This document shows, in pieces, positions 42,501-54,942 of a stretch of 64,000 nucleotides of DNA. Every line of letters starts with the position of its first letter. The first letter of the stretch is position 1. This DNA comes from Pholis gunnellus (lineage: Eukaryota; Chordata; Actinopteri; Perciformes; Pholidae): contig OU342806.1 in the NCBI GenBank assembly GCA_910591455.2, positions 17,800,841 through 17,864,840 of the forward strand, read 5' to 3'. The position numbers and the translations under genes are program-made. The notes below the pieces were generated by a model. It worked only from the letters and a program-made list of their open reading frames with translations. It searched no databases and had not been told where the DNA came from.

Positions 42501-43264
42501 GTAGGTGTGCAAAGAGGGGGACATTTGTCGGTTCCGATGGTGCAGGGTGACGGCTTGAATGAATTTAACTGTGGTTAAAAAGCTGTCCTGTCAACTGACC
42601 TGCTTCTTATTATCTTTGTTATATTCTCCTGGACTTTAACTTTCTAACATGCACTTACATGTTGACATTTAGTCTGAGTGACACTTCTTTAGGATTTATC
42701 AGGATAAGTTTTCCTTGTTCGTCAGGGTATCGGGTTTCATATCGGGTTCATTTACCTCTCGACTGTGGAATTGTGGACAGTACAGGAATGCAGCTGTGGC
42801 TTATTGGAGTCACAGCCCGCATTTCTGTATGATATGAAATTACAAAATAAGTAAGCTACAGCCTCTGTGTGCTACTGCTCCAGCAGGCTCTTCTAAAAAT
42901 GTTTATTCTGCATTTATACAATCATCTAATTGTCTTCTATAGTAAATATATAATAATAATCTTGAGGGACACAATGTACATGCAAACTGCTACCAAGCAT
43001 TAAATAGCATGATAATATGTCCTCCAATATTATGCATTATGCCAATTATGCATTATTATGAAGTTAAAGGCTTGAATTACACCAGGTATTCTCCCATAAT
43101 CTAATTGCACTTTGTGATGTCCTCTGTTATGCTGAAGCATATATTGTGTGGTGTTTAGTATTAAACATTATTGTGTTTCTACCTTCTGAGTGCACTGGAG
43201 TATTAACACACTCGCTGCTGCACACTTGGAGTGGCAAAGTCAATCATAATTATAGCTCACAGCT

Positions 43265-44415
43265 GTAGTAGCAGTGGCGGCTGCCACCTTCCCTGCTCCT
43301 CCTCCTCCTCCTCCCGCTCCTACCCGACATCACCTCCTGCTCGTTTTCCAAACATAACCTGCTGCCTCTTTTGTTGCACTTCTCCAAGAATGATCTCCTC
43401 CTGCTACTTCTCCCAACGCATCACCAGCTGATGCCCCTGCTGCTCTTTAGCTCCTGCTCCTCCACAACCATCTCCCGCTGCTGTTGCTCCTCTTTGAGCA
43501 TATCTTACTGCTGCTGCTGCTGCTGCTGCTTCTCTGCGAGGATCACCAACTGCTCCCTCTGTTACTTCTCCTCACGCATCTCCTGCTGGCAGTGCGTCTC
43601 TCTCCAATTATCTTGCTGCACCTCACCAAGTGTGACCTCCTGCTCCTTCTCTCAATGCATTACGAAGCCCCCGCTGCTCCTCGCCCAGAATACTGCTCCA
43701 CCAAAAGCATCACCTCCCGCTGCTCCCTCTCTGACAGCTGTAGCTGCTACTGCTCCTTCCTAAGCATTTACTAATGCTCCTCCTGACATTTCTTCCCAAG
43801 CATCGCTGGGTTGTTTCATCCTAAGCGTCACCTCCTGCTTCTCCTTTTCCAAGCATCCAATTCTACTACTTCTCCTCTTTCTTAAGAATAACCAAATCCG
43901 CCTCCAGCCACTCTGCAATCCTTGCCAGCTCTTTCTTATGCTCCTCCCCAAACATGACTTACTTACTTCTCCTGTTGCTCCTCTCCAAGCATCTCCTACT
44001 GGCGGTCCTCCTGCTCGTCCCCAAGAATCGATCCTGCTGCTCCTCTCTGAACATTGCCTATAGATCCTTAATGTTCCTTTCAAAGAACCACTCATTGATG
44101 CTCCGGCTTGTTATCCCCAAACATTAACTGCCTCCTCTTCCTCCTCAAGCATGACCTCCTACTAATTATCCCGCTCTCCCCCAAACATCACCTACTGTTT
44201 TTCCTATTGCTCCTCTGCAATTATCTCCTCTTCCTGTCGCCGGCCATGCATCACTTCCTGCTCCACCCGCTGCTCTTTCTTACACTTTACCTGCTGCTCC
44301 AGCTGCATTCCTTGCTCCGACATCCTCCCTCTCTGTTCTTCCCGCTGCTCCTCTCCCACTCATATCTCCTACTGCTCTCGCCACTGCATGCTCCCCCACA
44401 AGATCCCCCTCCTAG
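43265..44415 (+). repeat. Degenerate pyrimidine-rich minisatellite (about 30-bp unit, 1.15 kb)
   Basis: Some thirty variable units follow the theme TGCTGCTCCTCTCCAAGCAT followed by CACCTCC, of about 26-40 bp each. Examples lie at 43800, 43850 and 43985. The + strand is strongly pyrimidine-biased throughout. Unit lengths vary and stops occur in all frames, so the Leu/Ser/Cys-rich open frames (43371-43763, 44108-44425) are by-products and not a protein. It includes a (CTG)7 run near 43511. Confidence 0.8.
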
Positions 44416-44764
44416 GTCCCAGTAGCAGCATCTCTGTTTGTATCTTAGTTTAGTTCAAAGGGATAGACATCTCATCCATTGTTGTATCAAGGCCAAACAG
44501 ACGGTCATTTTGATTTAGTCTGCTCAACCAACATGTGTAAGTGTGTGTCATCTGTGTAGCCGTTGGATTTTGGATTGAACTTGTAGCTGATGTCACCCGA
44601 TGGAAGCATATATAAGGAAACAGCAGGGGACCGAGACAGCTTCCGTGTGCAATACCAGCAAGTCATGCCTAAAACAGTTGCATGATCGCCGTGTATGTCT
44701 GATCAAAGCCAGTTTAAAGCACTGTCAGAGAGACAGGGACCCATGTCCTCTACCGCGTCTCCTC

Positions 44765-44804
44765 CTGTTCCTCCTCCTGCTGCTGCTGGTGCTGCTGCTG
44801 CTGC
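44765..44804. repeat. CTC/CTG trinucleotide-rich tract
   Basis: CTCCTCCTGCTGCTGCTGG followed by further CTG units. Low-complexity sequence 0.35 kb beyond the minisatellite. The open frame covering it is not recognisable. Confidence 0.7.
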
Positions 44805-44937
44805 CTTACGGAAGCGCTAGATTAGTCTGCTGCTGTGTTTTAATGGTGCGCGTAATGACGGGCTCCGTAGTGAGTCCCCAACATTATGAGACATGTAAAT
44901 GAGCAGGTCTATTTTGATTAAACAGAACACTGTGTGT

Positions 44938-44942
44938 GTCTG

Positions 44943-44990
<48 letters not shown>

Positions 44991-44991
44991 A
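44938..44991. repeat. (TG)n microsatellite with interruptions
   Basis: A TG-rich run with TTT interruptions, followed by GAGAGAG. Confidence 0.85.
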
Positions 44992-45316
44992 GAGAGTGAG
45001 GTAGGAGGTTAAGATGGAGAAGAGAGACAAATAGGTGCCGTGTGGGTGGTGGGTTGTTTTGTGGTCATGGTGGCCTTTTCATGGTAAGTAGGTGCTTAAT
45101 GAACTGATGCAGAAGCTGATCTGAGTCTGTTGGTGTAAAACAGACTCACTGCTGATGACACAGTCACTGCTATTATCTCTGCTCTGTGAACTCTTTCACA
45201 CTTCTCTGTAAACTTTCAGACGTTGCTTTTTGCAAGAGCCCGATTGATATATTCACCGGGCCGATATTATTGGGTGATATTAGCCTCTCACGGATATATA
45301 TATATTTAATCCGTTG

Positions 45317-45425
45317 TAGGGCTGCAACTCAAGATTCTTTTATCAATTTGTCTGCCGATTATCTTCTTAAATGGTCAATTAATGGAAATGTGGGAAAAAT
45401 GTCCTTCATGGTTTTCCAGAATTGT
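45317..45425 (+). repeat. Dispersed repeat, 'GGGCTGCAACT' family, + copy
   Basis: TTGTAGGGCTGCAACTCAAG begins it, followed by TTTATCAATTTGTCTGCCGA, TTATCTTCTTAAATGGTCAA and GTGGGAAAAATGTCCTTCAT. It matches the end and order of the other family copies. Confidence 0.65.
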
Positions 45426-46768
45426 GTCTGGGCGATATGAAGATATATATCTGCAAACAGTTTGAAATGTCTATTATTTATATGTTGGCATTGCAGAGCC
45501 CCGCGCGCCGAACCACAGATAAATAATTAGTGTACAAAGGTGTAATATTCAGTTAATTAACGCTTTATGTTGTGATTCCCAGGCCCAGCCCACCCAAAAC
45601 AAGAAGAGCTTGTGGAAACAATCTTTTGAAGTTTGTTGAAAGTGTGTGCCTGTAGGTCCACACTACAGGTATAGTTAGAATCAGTTGTCATACCCGGCAC
45701 AGTGTGCCTTTTTTTCTTCTCCACCTTAAATGGACTCCAGACTCCAGTACACATGATAAACTAATACATTAAGGCTGCTTAAGTAGGAACAGTATCTCAG
45801 AGATACAATAGTCAACGGATAAATGAAATAATCGATGGAGAAGCCGTGCATTCTCTTTGTGAATCTCAAAAGCTGATTGCCATTCACTTTAAAAATCCAG
45901 TATTAGTCATACTTGAGTGTTTTCTCTATTTGCCTCTGTCTTTTTCTGTTTCGCTTGAATCTTCTTTCTGCCCAAACCCTGCTGACTGCTGCTGCATGAA
46001 GTGAGTACGTTGCTAGATTTGAAATATTTTTGTCTTGATTATATCTGTTGTTTACAAATATACCCGGCAGCAGCTTTTTGAAAGCCTAAAGTAAGGCGGT
46101 CTTTGCAGATTCGGGCCAAAAATACTGGAAACGTTTGCTCTCAGGTATGAAAGTGTAATGAAAACATCCGTCTGGCTATAGCTGTTTGCTGTCATCAGCG
46201 TTGCCTGCACAAATACACTGACCTTTTACATTCCTTCAGGGCTTACACCTTTTCATAGATCCCAAAATGCAGTACAGTAATCCATATTTTGACCCTGTAA
46301 TTTTGAAAGTCAATGCAAAACCTGACCCAGCGGATATTGTTCGGTATGAGTGCTACGTATCCCACAAACAAGCCCTGGGAGGGGTGGCAAAGTCATCTGT
46401 GTCTGAACCAAACGCCCAGTCAGCAGCAGGCTCTGTCACTGAAATTGCTGATTTGTGTCAGTGTTGAGTGTTGAGAGGTCGAGGAGTTAATTTCTTTCGA
46501 CTTTTCCCATGCAAGAGCTGCTACTGTAGTCGGAGCCTAAATGAGCTGTCCTGAATTTGTTTTGTCGGTGCGGCATGACGCCATGTAAGAAATGCACTGC
46601 ACATATGATTAACTGCACAAATCATTCTGCTCCTACACGTAAACTATTTTGGTCCTTTCCCCCCCCGGAGCCGAACACGTACGTGCGGAGCCCCATCTGT
46701 CATCTTCTGGGAATGCTAAAGGTTAAATATCGTAGATCCGTTTTGTTTATGTTGGTATTAACGTGTAA

Positions 46769-46771
<3 letters not shown>

Positions 46772-46807
<36 letters not shown>

Positions 46808-46930
46808 GTGTGTGTGTGCGTGCAACTAATGATGAACACATTATTTCCTCAGGGAAACCTATCACATACTTATTGCAAATAGACATGCAGATGATACACT
46901 GCACGTACACAGCACTGCCGCCACACGTAC

Positions 46931-46960
<30 letters not shown>
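46772..46960. repeat. (TG)n and (CA)n pair in inverted arrangement
   Basis: A TG tract (46772-46820) and a CA tract (46932-46960) lie 111 bp apart on the same strand and are complementary. Single-stranded DNA or RNA could fold into a long stem. Open frames over both are spurious. Confidence 0.85.
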
Positions 46961-46964
<4 letters not shown>

Positions 46965-47986
46965 TGTACCCTGCACCATGCTCTGCCAGCTCATGTTTTA
47001 AAGATGTGGTTTCTATATTCATCTGGTGACAGGTTATCAATGTGACAGACACATTGTTGAACTGGGGAAAAGTAGGAGCCTGGAAGAAGATCCTTCACAC
47101 CGGTCCTGAGGCTTTTTGCTCCAGTGTTTCCCCAGTCTACTTTTCCTCAGGGCCTCCCGTCAGTATAAAATATTTATTTCCATGTAGCATTCAAATTGTT
47201 TCAGAATACATTTTCTTCTGTAAGGTACTTGGAAGCTGTGGGGATATTTACCTTCTGCTGAGAGACTCATATTCCTGGGCTTTGGTGCTGTGTGTGTTTC
47301 CCACAGTGAATTGGGCATCAAGAAGCAATTTCTGATCAGTAAGTCTGGTTTTGGAAACTCTGCTTCCCTGATCCCACACGGGCTATCAGACCGCAATATC
47401 ACAGCTTTCAGTAGTTCAGGAAGTCATTTCCAAGAAAACACGCTCAATGTTTACTGAGGTGTGATTAATAACTTCTATGAGTGTGAAAAGATATCCTTGA
47501 CGATGTATCTTCACAGCTTGTCTGTGAATTTTCACACAACTCAACAATCCTTCGAGCATTCGAGGGAGAACTTGTTGTGATAAGTCAGTCGTGTCAATTA
47601 CGGAGGAAAGATAGCTTTTTCTTCATGCGTACTGTTGGCAGAATTTCTGTACCAAATGTTTTGGTCACAATGTTCATCTCTGTCTCGTGTGGATTGTGGA
47701 TGAGATCTGTGCAACTTGATGGTCAATAGTTTATACTGTAGCTGCAGCTTTAGCTCGTTTTCCAGCTAGTTTCTCGCTCATTTTTTGTTTTTCATTGTAA
47801 CTGAATTACATACAGAGACCTTATTTGGCACTTTGTGCTCGCAGTATTGTGACTAGTGACTAGTGACTGATTCTAGGATTCAGATAAACAAGAGAATGTA
47901 AAAAACACAGTATCACTATGTAGAGGTTACAGGTTTAGCTCCTACAACTTTCCAAAAGTCCTTAATTGATCTTAAATAGCAGAGAA

Positions 47987-48190
47987 TGCAATTACATTAC
48001 AGTCATTTAGCAGACGCTTTTATCCAAAGCGACTCACAATTCAGATTCATACACCGCAGGCACAGCTACGGGAGCAATGTTTTTGGGGTTAAGTGTCTTG
48101 CTCAAGGACACATCGACATGCGACTAGTGGATCCGGAGCTGTTGAAGGACGGCCCCGCTCTCCACTTAGCCGCTGTCGCCCATCAGTGGT
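47987..48190 (+). repeat. Dispersed teleost repeat (copy 2 of the 'CATTTAGCAGACGCTTTTATCC' family)
   Basis: ATTACATTACAGTCATTTAG, CAGACGCTTTTATCCAAAGC, GACTCACAATTCAGATTCAT and AAGTGTCTTGCTCAAGGACA follow the remembered consensus order. The start is shared with the minus-strand fragment at 502-560. Confidence 0.75.
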
Positions 48191-48545
48191 CGGCACATAC
48201 AACGTAAACCTGTAACCTGCTGAATACGTTGGCAACTTCCAACAACTATATTGGACTCTGCGATCGTTTTGTTCCAGAGCTGATGATGGAAGTAACAAAC
48301 GAGTGAGCCAATCTCTTGCTTGCTTCTCATCACCGTTGAGAGTTGCACATAAGACACCTGTTGTTGTTGTTCTTGTGTAGCATTAATGATCTGATAAACC
48401 ATATAATAACCGGATATTGGAACAGTGCATATAGACTTGTGGACTTGCAGATACCCAATCCAGTACTTTAGGCTGTATCTGAGGAACTTCTGATACTGGT
48501 ATAGGTATCGGAACAACTCTATGATAAGACCGATGTGCATGTTAA

Positions 48546-48905
48546 GTGTGTGCAAACAGCTGCCTATTTAAACATCAGTTACAGAGCAACAATAGCATTC
48601 ATTACAAGTCGTCGTTTTGTTCACCTGATGAATCTAAGATCAATGTTCTCCGCCAACTCCTGAGGAGAGTATCTGTCTCTTTTGCTGCTAATTGCTCCAC
48701 TGCGATTTCACAAGATAGTTGCACATTTGTTCTGCCGGTCACTTGCGCTTTGCAGACAGTCTACTGTCGGTTTATCAGGGCTTAAATAAGGTGGAGCATT
48801 TAGAGTGAACCAAAAGACCCAAACAATGAACTGAGAGACACTAAAATGCTCAGTAGCGCTGAGGGGATCATAGAGCAGCTTTCAGCTTGACATGGAAAAT
48901 CTGCG
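48546..48905 (+). repeat. Dispersed repeat (copy 1 of the 'CAGCTGCCTATTTA' family)
   Basis: CAAACAGCTGCCTATTTAAA, a CATTAC/CATTCATT-type block, GTGGAGCATTTAGAGTGAAC and ACACTAAAATGCTCAGTAGC correspond in order to the copy at 61558-62045. Diverged and non-coding. Confidence 0.65.
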
Positions 48906-51413
48906 CTGGTGTCTTATACCTCACCTAGAAAGTGCTGTGAAACGAGACAAGTCGCTTCTCCTGCAACCTGCTCAGTGAATATACGGTTCATATTAACAAC
49001 AGTCAATCAGTCTCTAAGCACCTTTATTACAAACATTTACCTCCAATCACTATTTCTCCTCCACAGCTGCCATCACTGACATGTTTCAAAAAAAAAAACT
49101 AAATTGATTTTAGCTGCAGAGAGAAGCAGAAGGCTTGTGCATAATAAAACACTTCACCACCCAAACTCCTCAGGTTATTTGCATAACAAACCGGTCTAAA
49201 TAGATTATATTTCCCTGATATGAGACTATAATTGATACAGAGCACTGGTGGGCAGAAAAGAAATGAAAGAATCCTTTGTTTTCACCTAAAATGCCCCTTT
49301 TCCTTTCACTTGGATCCATTATGCTGTCACTTCAACTAATTTGCAACTCAAAGAGTCACATCAATACACCGCCGTAGTAGACAGATGGAAATGGCATGCT
49401 CCTTGAGTTGTTCTGGCTCCTCCACATGCAAGGTAAGCGATAGCAACAATTGCACCTTTGCTTCAGGCTAAGGCAAAACAATTTTGTTCCAGGCAAAGGT
49501 AAAACCATTTCTCTACACTCTTGCAGTAGACTTCACCAATAGATAAACACCTGATTTCATCTTGACCTCAGGCCTCTCGCTGACTGCTATACCTGCCGGC
49601 CGTAGAAAAGAAAAAAACAGGGAGAATGAGAGAATTTGAAATATGCATTTACTTCTTTTGAATGCAAATTAGGCATAATGGGAAAGAAAGATAGCTCCAG
49701 ATTGCAGTTCTTTTAGATATCCTGGAGTGATGGCACGGCACCATTATTCCACCTCAGAAGTGTTACATGCATATTCTTGTGTGGTGCTGGCTTGAAGTAT
49801 ACAGAACGTTAAGTAATACACTTTAAAAAAAAATAATATCACAATTACATCCAAGAACAATGAGGACAAAGCTGGTTGGAATGCGAACACGTTTTTATAT
49901 TATGGCTGCAACTAACTATCCTTTACATTGTCGCTTGATCCCTGTTATCTGTTGAAATAATTGCATGGTTTATAATGTATTATAAAATACCCATCACATG
50001 TTGAGCCCAAGGTGACTCATTTAGACTTGCTTGTTTTTTTTTGTTGCTTAAAGAAATGATTTAAAACCCAATTTTTTCTGATGAATCAATAAGTTATTCG
50101 GCTGTTGTTATTTCAACACTAGGGTTCATTTAATTTGCGTGTTGGGATTGTTTTCATTCTTTACTCTCAAGCTACAGTTTGGAAATCAAGAAATGGAAAC
50201 ACACTTCATCAGTTTAGCAGTTAATTGCCCACCAATCTCAGAACCCATCGGCAATCGCTGTGTGACGACAGATATATTTCAAACCAATAAAAAGCTAAAT
50301 CATCATCAGATGCTAGCCGGTGTGTTCCAAGATTGAATTTCGGCCAATGCGTTCTGCCTCTTTTGCTCTCCATATTGATTGTTCATTGCATTCATTCAAA
50401 GCCTGATTAGAAACAGAACTTATGATACCTAAACCTTGTCCTGTTCTCTTTAGCATATGAATGCAGAATTTGTTGACAGTAATTGCATACAATCAGTAAG
50501 GCATAACTGAAAGCTGTTAAGCTTTTGTGATTACATTTTTAATGAGTAACGATTACAGTGTGAAATTCATGAACATTTCGGTTACTAATCCCAGTAACAG
50601 ATTGTTCTCTGTCGCACCGGGAGCGTGATGTTTGTTTCGTGTTTTCTTAGTGTTTAGCGGACAGACGTGTCAGCTTAGCTCGAGGTGTGGGGAGGCGGTT
50701 CGAGGTGAAATGCTTGTCCAGGTAGCTCCACGTTGTCTTACTTACATGCTGTTTTTTTGTTAGCTTGCCAACGTCGCAACCTTCAACCAGTAATCACAGG
50801 GTTGATCAGGTTTGGAAGGTGTTTACAGTCCCTCAGCTTCACCGAGCGGACAGCCTGTGTGCAGTCACTGGGTCTAATGCTAAGTGTCCTGTGACATAAG
50901 CTAGATGTTTGTGGATATTCCTCCAAACTGTAGACTGAAAATGGTTTTACATGTGTTAAACACAGAACGTGTAACATGTGGGTGAGGAGGGTTTGAAGTC
51001 GTTTAACAGCATCCTCGATGGGACTGAGTAATGTAATGAGTGGGATAACATAACAAATTACCTTTGCTGTTGAGTAACAGTAGTATCGGAGTATTATTGA
51101 AAGTACTCCCTTCTATTCGGTTGTGTTCTTTCCTGTTCTTCCCTCTGTACGCTGCATACTGCAGCTCTGAGCTTTAGACCTTTATAGCTCAGCATATGAT
51201 TGAACATAATGGCCCATTATTTATTTGCTGGTTGAGAGTGGGCTCTCTGCCAGCATCTTCAGGGATCCTGCTGTGGGCATATGGTCTCACAGATAGCTGT
51301 GCTGGATATTAAGGACTGTGTCAGTGTTGAAGCAAAAGAAAATGGGGAGGGAACATAATGGGTGAGACAGCGCACATCAGTGAATTCGCCTCACCTTGAA
51401 AATGTTTTTTTTT

Positions 51414-51431
51414 GGGGGGGGGGGGGGGGGG
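51414..51431. repeat. G18 homopolymer
   Basis: A T run leads into 18 consecutive G, followed by GAGTACC. A similar G16 is at 62996-63011. Confidence 0.9.
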
Positions 51432-54400
51432 AGTACCTCATCCGGAATTTGAATCAGTTTTGGATTTTTTTGTTTTGTTTTGCCGGCTGTATTCATTCCT
51501 CCTGTTGAAACAGACCGTATTCCCTCGTGATGTGCTTCTAATCTAAGTAATGGGGGACGAAATCCACAGCCCTCGTTCAGTGGAAAACAGCTTTATCTGA
51601 AGTTAATATGAGGCATCAGCATTCTGAGTTAGACAAATGTTGATATCCTTCAATTAGATTCCCTCTCTGTGTTTCCCTGTTAAGCTGCAGTGGAGGAAAA
51701 CAATATTTGTTTAGATCTATAAAGGCTGTAACTGAAGAGATATCCACTAAACGCTTTTTAACAAAGGGACACGGGTGAGGCTTGAACCCATGCTGCTGCG
51801 GCTTGTGGAGCATCACCACTAACTTCAATATTCATATGGGCACCTGACTACTATTTTAATAAGATGGACTTGAAAAACTGTGAACCTTTGCTTTTAAGTC
51901 AAAAACAGTAAAAAAACAAAAGTCTATCATGATCAAGGTGATGTCAACCAGCAACATAAAAATAATCCTCACAATTGAGAAGCTGGAGACGGCACATGTC
52001 TGGGATCTTTCTTGATAAATGACTCAACGGATTTACTTTCAAAATCTTTTTTCTCCATGTTTGCTGTCAATTTAATATCATGATCAACGGTCTCATTGAA
52101 ATCTCCCATTTTCAGCAGCTGTCAGAAACCAAGAATTATTTGTAGTATTTAAAATAAAAGAAGCAATATCAGCTCATAGCTGTAGTTCTCTACCCGCGCA
52201 GAGTACAGGTCATGTTATCCGGTGTTGCCATTTCAGTTTAAACTTTATCAACTCACGGTAGGTTGACCAAGCGCCCAATGCTCTTTTAAAGCTGCTTCAC
52301 ACTTGCTCGGTTTCATCCACACCTGCCTTTTACAGCCACAGGCTGACCGCTAAGCTGCTCTGCTGGAGCTGTGGGTATTCAGTGATTCTGCTCTGGAATA
52401 GATGGAAACTGACCGCAGGAAAAAGAGAGATTACTGTTCAGGTCCGACATGTGTGCTCTGAGTGTTGGCTTTTGTCCGGCAAAATGTCACATGCTTGAAC
52501 AGTGCACGTATCGAGACCCAACATTTCAGGCTTTTTTTTTTTTCCTTCTTGTTTTTTTGGGGGGCCTTTTTGTTCTCCTGACTAAATTTTCATCGCACAC
52601 AGGGGGCAAAGCAAAAATCAGGGCAGAGCAGTCAGGCGACGGGGACAATTTTAGTTTGACAGTTTTACTCTGCGTGACATCAGTTCTGATAGAAAATCTC
52701 CTGAGAGATGGAGAGCGCAAAAGAGGGATGGAGGAAGAAAGAAAACGAGTTCAAGCAAAGAAAAAGACATCAATACAGAGACGATGAACCCGGTGGTTAG
52801 CCCTCTGCAGTTTGATATATGGAGCAGAGAGCCAATAAGTGTCAGGTCCCTCCCACCAGGGAGCCATTTTAACAAGCTCTTAGTGTTTGAGTGGCTGTTA
52901 GCAGCCTTGTAATCCAGACTTGCAATTTCTGACTGCTGTGGAATTAACATTTTAAAGCTGTGAACTCACACAAAGGTATACACAAGTAAGCAAAATATAG
53001 CAACCTCTTTTTTTTAATTATTATTCTCGAAGGTATCGTCTCAGATGAAGATAGAAGAGATGTGAGGTAGAATGCATGCAACATTCTGTTGGTCGTGAGC
53101 CAAATTCAATATCCACAACGCAAACATTCAGCTACATTGCAAACATACAATGTGTGCTTTCAGCCAACGGTCCACCTGGACACTTCTGAGCTCGAACACA
53201 TTTCTTCACCTCAAAATGAGAACATCTATTTTGTATGTGGGTCCTGGCCTGGAGTACACAGTAATGTACAGTATACTTGAATGTTTGGTGAAAATCTCCT
53301 TCACTGAGGACACTGACCTCTTTGGTGTACTCTTCAAGCTCATGACTCTCGCAGCTCTTTCTGACAGAACCATCAGTACACCGACGGTTAGCTGTCATGC
53401 CGAAGAGTCTGCCAGGAAGCTCACTCCTTTCCTTACAAAGTAGGCATTTTTGGTGGGATTAATTCATATATCAATGCATTGTTTGGTTTTCATACTGCGA
53501 ATAGAGGCATCAACCACTCAGGTTGTATGAAAGGGACATATTCAAAATGTACACCATAGTGTACAACAACAGGGAGGCTCCATAGCCCGGACCAAGACGG
53601 CTAAACTTAACCCTTTTCAAGCTTGACAAAGGCAGCGCATACCAGATCCACTCCTTCCGGTCTTACCTTTCACAACATAAGCCCAGACGTAATACAATGC
53701 GTTTGTCAGAGGGAACTCAAATGAACTTGGAGCATTTTGCCAAAAAGGAAACTTCATAAAATTGCTTACAGTAGCTGAGGCTATACAACTGTTTACCTCA
53801 AACAGACTGCAAGACGCTGCTCTGGGTCAAAAGGATCACGGTTGAGTCCTTTGCCTGCACAAATGATTTTGTTAAAAACGTGTTAGCAAAATGAACATCT
53901 CTGCCGGTATGAAGGGTTTTGATACCAAATATTTGCGGTCAAGTCTTTAGCTTTTTCATGTTGTTCATCTGTCACGCCCCCGGGTTGTGTAAAGGCCTTT
54001 ACTGTGCTTCATTTAATTAAGTGTTTAAGGTGTCTTATCTTTTCCTAAATTTATAATTAATCCATCATTAATTTGCCGTACTGAACTGCCAGTAGCTTAT
54101 TGTTTAAAATGGCTTCTAGTAAACATTTCAAAGGCAAACTCTTCAAAAGTCTTCAGCTTTTATTGGAAGTATGTTTAACTTGCTGCATAACTGTGAACCT
54201 ACACACACAGTGGAGGAAGAGGACGTATTCTCAACAAACTGTACATTTTAGGACAAATTTCATTGCAACTCTGTCACGTTGTTTTCAGTAGAATCTTTGC
54301 CAAGATGCTGATGACTACCAGACAAATGAAGAAGGAATGGTAATAGTTATTTGGTGTCCCCAACCTGATATGGAAGCTAGCTAAACAAGCTGCAAATAAA

Positions 54401-54917
54401 TTAAAATAGGCATTTTGTTAAACTAAGCAATCTGTATGACAAACTTAATCCCGCCCTGACTGGTGCAATTGATAAAATATTTAACTAATATTTTGTTGGG
54501 AAAACATAATGTCAGTCCAACTTGTACATCACTTACTCTACACTGCTTCTCTGAGTGTAGAGTGTATATTTAAGGGACTTAGGAAGGCCACAACAAAGAG
54601 TAGGCTTGCTCTCAGTCGGGGACCCAATTTATACTTGAACACTGACAAGCTGTGCTTCAAGACCCTCCGAAAGTAAAAGACAGCAGTGATGGGGCAGAGG
54701 TGGAGATGGGGAGGGAGGGAGGGAGGGAAGCAGACATTCACAGAAGAAAAGTGGAGTTGGATGCAGCTGTTGTGTTGCAGCCCTGAGGGTGGATCCAGGA
54801 AGAGTCACAGGCTCATCTCTATTACAGTAGATCAAACTGTGTGCATATATGTGTATAAATGCACTCAAGCGAAGCAATGCGGTTGACTAGACTCCAACAC
54901 TTGACTTTGACAACCCT

Positions 54918-54942
54918 CACACACACACACACACACACACAC
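54918..54942. repeat. (CA)n microsatellite
   Basis: A CA run of about 12 units. A GGGA tetranucleotide run is nearby at about 54708-54728. Confidence 0.85.

Noticed and set aside
43371..43763. 130-residue Leu/Ser/Cys-rich open frame
   Set aside because: A by-product of the pyrimidine-rich minisatellite; neighbouring units are interrupted by stops and unit lengths are not multiples of three.
52449..52787. 112-residue + strand open frame with a hydrophobic stretch
   Set aside because: The hydrophobic part comes from T-rich runs and the basic tail from an A/G-rich run. Nothing recognisable and no splice context.
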